Below are positions 63,201 through 64,000 of a stretch of 64,000 nt of DNA, piece by piece. The DNA comes from Solenopsis invicta. Lineage: Eukaryota; Arthropoda; Insecta; Hymenoptera; Formicidae. Within the stretch, counting starts at the first letter, position 1, and every line of letters begins with the position of its first letter. A model generated the notes under the pieces. The model did not search any database and was not told the origin of the DNA. It saw nothing but the letters and a program-made list of their open reading frames with translations. Location: contig NC_052664.1 in NCBI RefSeq assembly GCF_016802725.1, forward strand, positions 13,108,016-13,172,015. Direction: 5' to 3'. Position numbers and translations under genes: made by a program.

Positions 63201-64000
63201 CCACCTTACGGTATTGAGTCGCATGAATAGGACCTCGCGAAGAGATGGAGGACTATTAAATATAATCAAAAGAATTGTTATTTCATGGAAAAATGTTATG
63301 TCAAACAATCATGTTTTTTTCTTCCAAACAGTACGATTTAACAAAACAATTTTTATTTAAAATTATATTGTTTTTGTAAAACAAATAAAAACCAAACAAA
63401 TCGAAATACTAAAGGTAAAGAATTGTTTTTCTCTGTGAATGTATATCAGTGAATATATATCATTCCTTTTTTTAAGCAAATAAAACTTATTTTTATATTT
63501 TAATAACCAATGCATATTTCAAATTAAAGATACTGTAAATCTTACAATTACCCATCCAACACGCACTTCCAAAATCGACGGATAAGATATGCCATTAACA
63601 TATTTTAGACGCATTTGTCTAAAAATGTCTCTAAGACTTTTTAATAGCATCATATCTTATATCCCGATTTTAGACATGCATGTTAATTGTGTGAATTCTT
63701 TTTCCATATCTATGTTTTATCTAAATGATATAAAGGAATATCCGTTACAACTTAAGCAGAACTTATCATGATTATTAGTATCAGTAATTAACTTTTTGGT
63801 TCGTTTAATATACACATATTAACATTGTGAATGTCATTTTTAATTATTTATTCATTTTTATGAATAATTTATTTATTTAAAATTTTTCTTTTATGTCTAT
63901 TAGAGCCAATATATTTAATAACAGTAGTTAAATCGTTGAGGAATAAAATAACTATTATTTAATTAAATATATAATTTAAAGCAATTCAGTTTTTCTAAAA

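Larger units (their letters stand above)
54991..64000. other. Intergenic, no gene recognised
   Basis: AT-rich to the window end. It contains a GA microsatellite (56271-56340), a small MITE (56990-57229) and GC-richer blocks at about 55360-55740, 56340-56530, 58640-59120 and 63010-63240. A 67-codon minus-strand frame at 60858-61061 has no recognised relatives. Confidence 0.5.

Noticed and set aside
1..64000. CRISPR arrays, bacterial operons, rRNA genes
   Set aside because: None seen; introns, microsatellites and eukaryotic gene structure show insect nuclear DNA.

Overview
This window looks like AT-rich insect nuclear DNA, probably from a hymenopteran such as an ant. The evidence is spliced genes with GT-AG introns, long AT-rich introns, GA/CT and TA microsatellites, and many short transposon remnants. 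The species cannot be fixed from the sequence alone.

Two protein-coding genes are clear, and they converge. On the + strand, bases 1-21490 hold the 3' part of an FHOD-type formin (Drosophila Fhos, mammalian FHOD1/FHOD3). Seven coding exons (4276-4395, 4878-5012, 5521-5663, 6265-6532, 6890-7013, 12258-12428, 21417-21490) join in phase into 344 codons plus a stop. They cover the C-terminal part of the FH2 actin-assembly domain, a linker and the DAD autoinhibitory tail. The 5' exons lie before base 1. On the - strand, three exons (30577-30414, 25762-25650, 25129-24941) encode the C-terminal 154 residues of an FKBP14-like ER peptidyl-prolyl isomerase: FKBP domain, two EF hands and an HDEL tail. 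Its N-terminal exon(s) were not found. The two stop codons are about 3.45 kb apart.

From about 30.6 kb to the end there is no recognisable protein gene. There is one orphan coding-like first exon on the - strand (37974-37857), a set of GC/CpG-richer islands that may be regulatory, and many repeats. Mobile-element remains include an LTR retrotransposon 5' end (690-bp LTR plus an exact 18-nt tRNA-Pro primer-binding site) in a Fhos intron, a decayed Penelope-like element with a GIY-YIG domain next to a tRNA-derived SINE-like sequence, Tc1-like termini, and several MITE or foldback elements.

The most interesting points are at the Fhos 3' end. Two tandem GTAAGT donors 9 nt apart would include or skip an Arg-Lys-Ser step at the start of the DAD. 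A possible alternative terminal exon at 15787 uses the same splice phase as the standard last exon and would replace the DAD tail. I found no convincing new defence or enzymatic system in this window.
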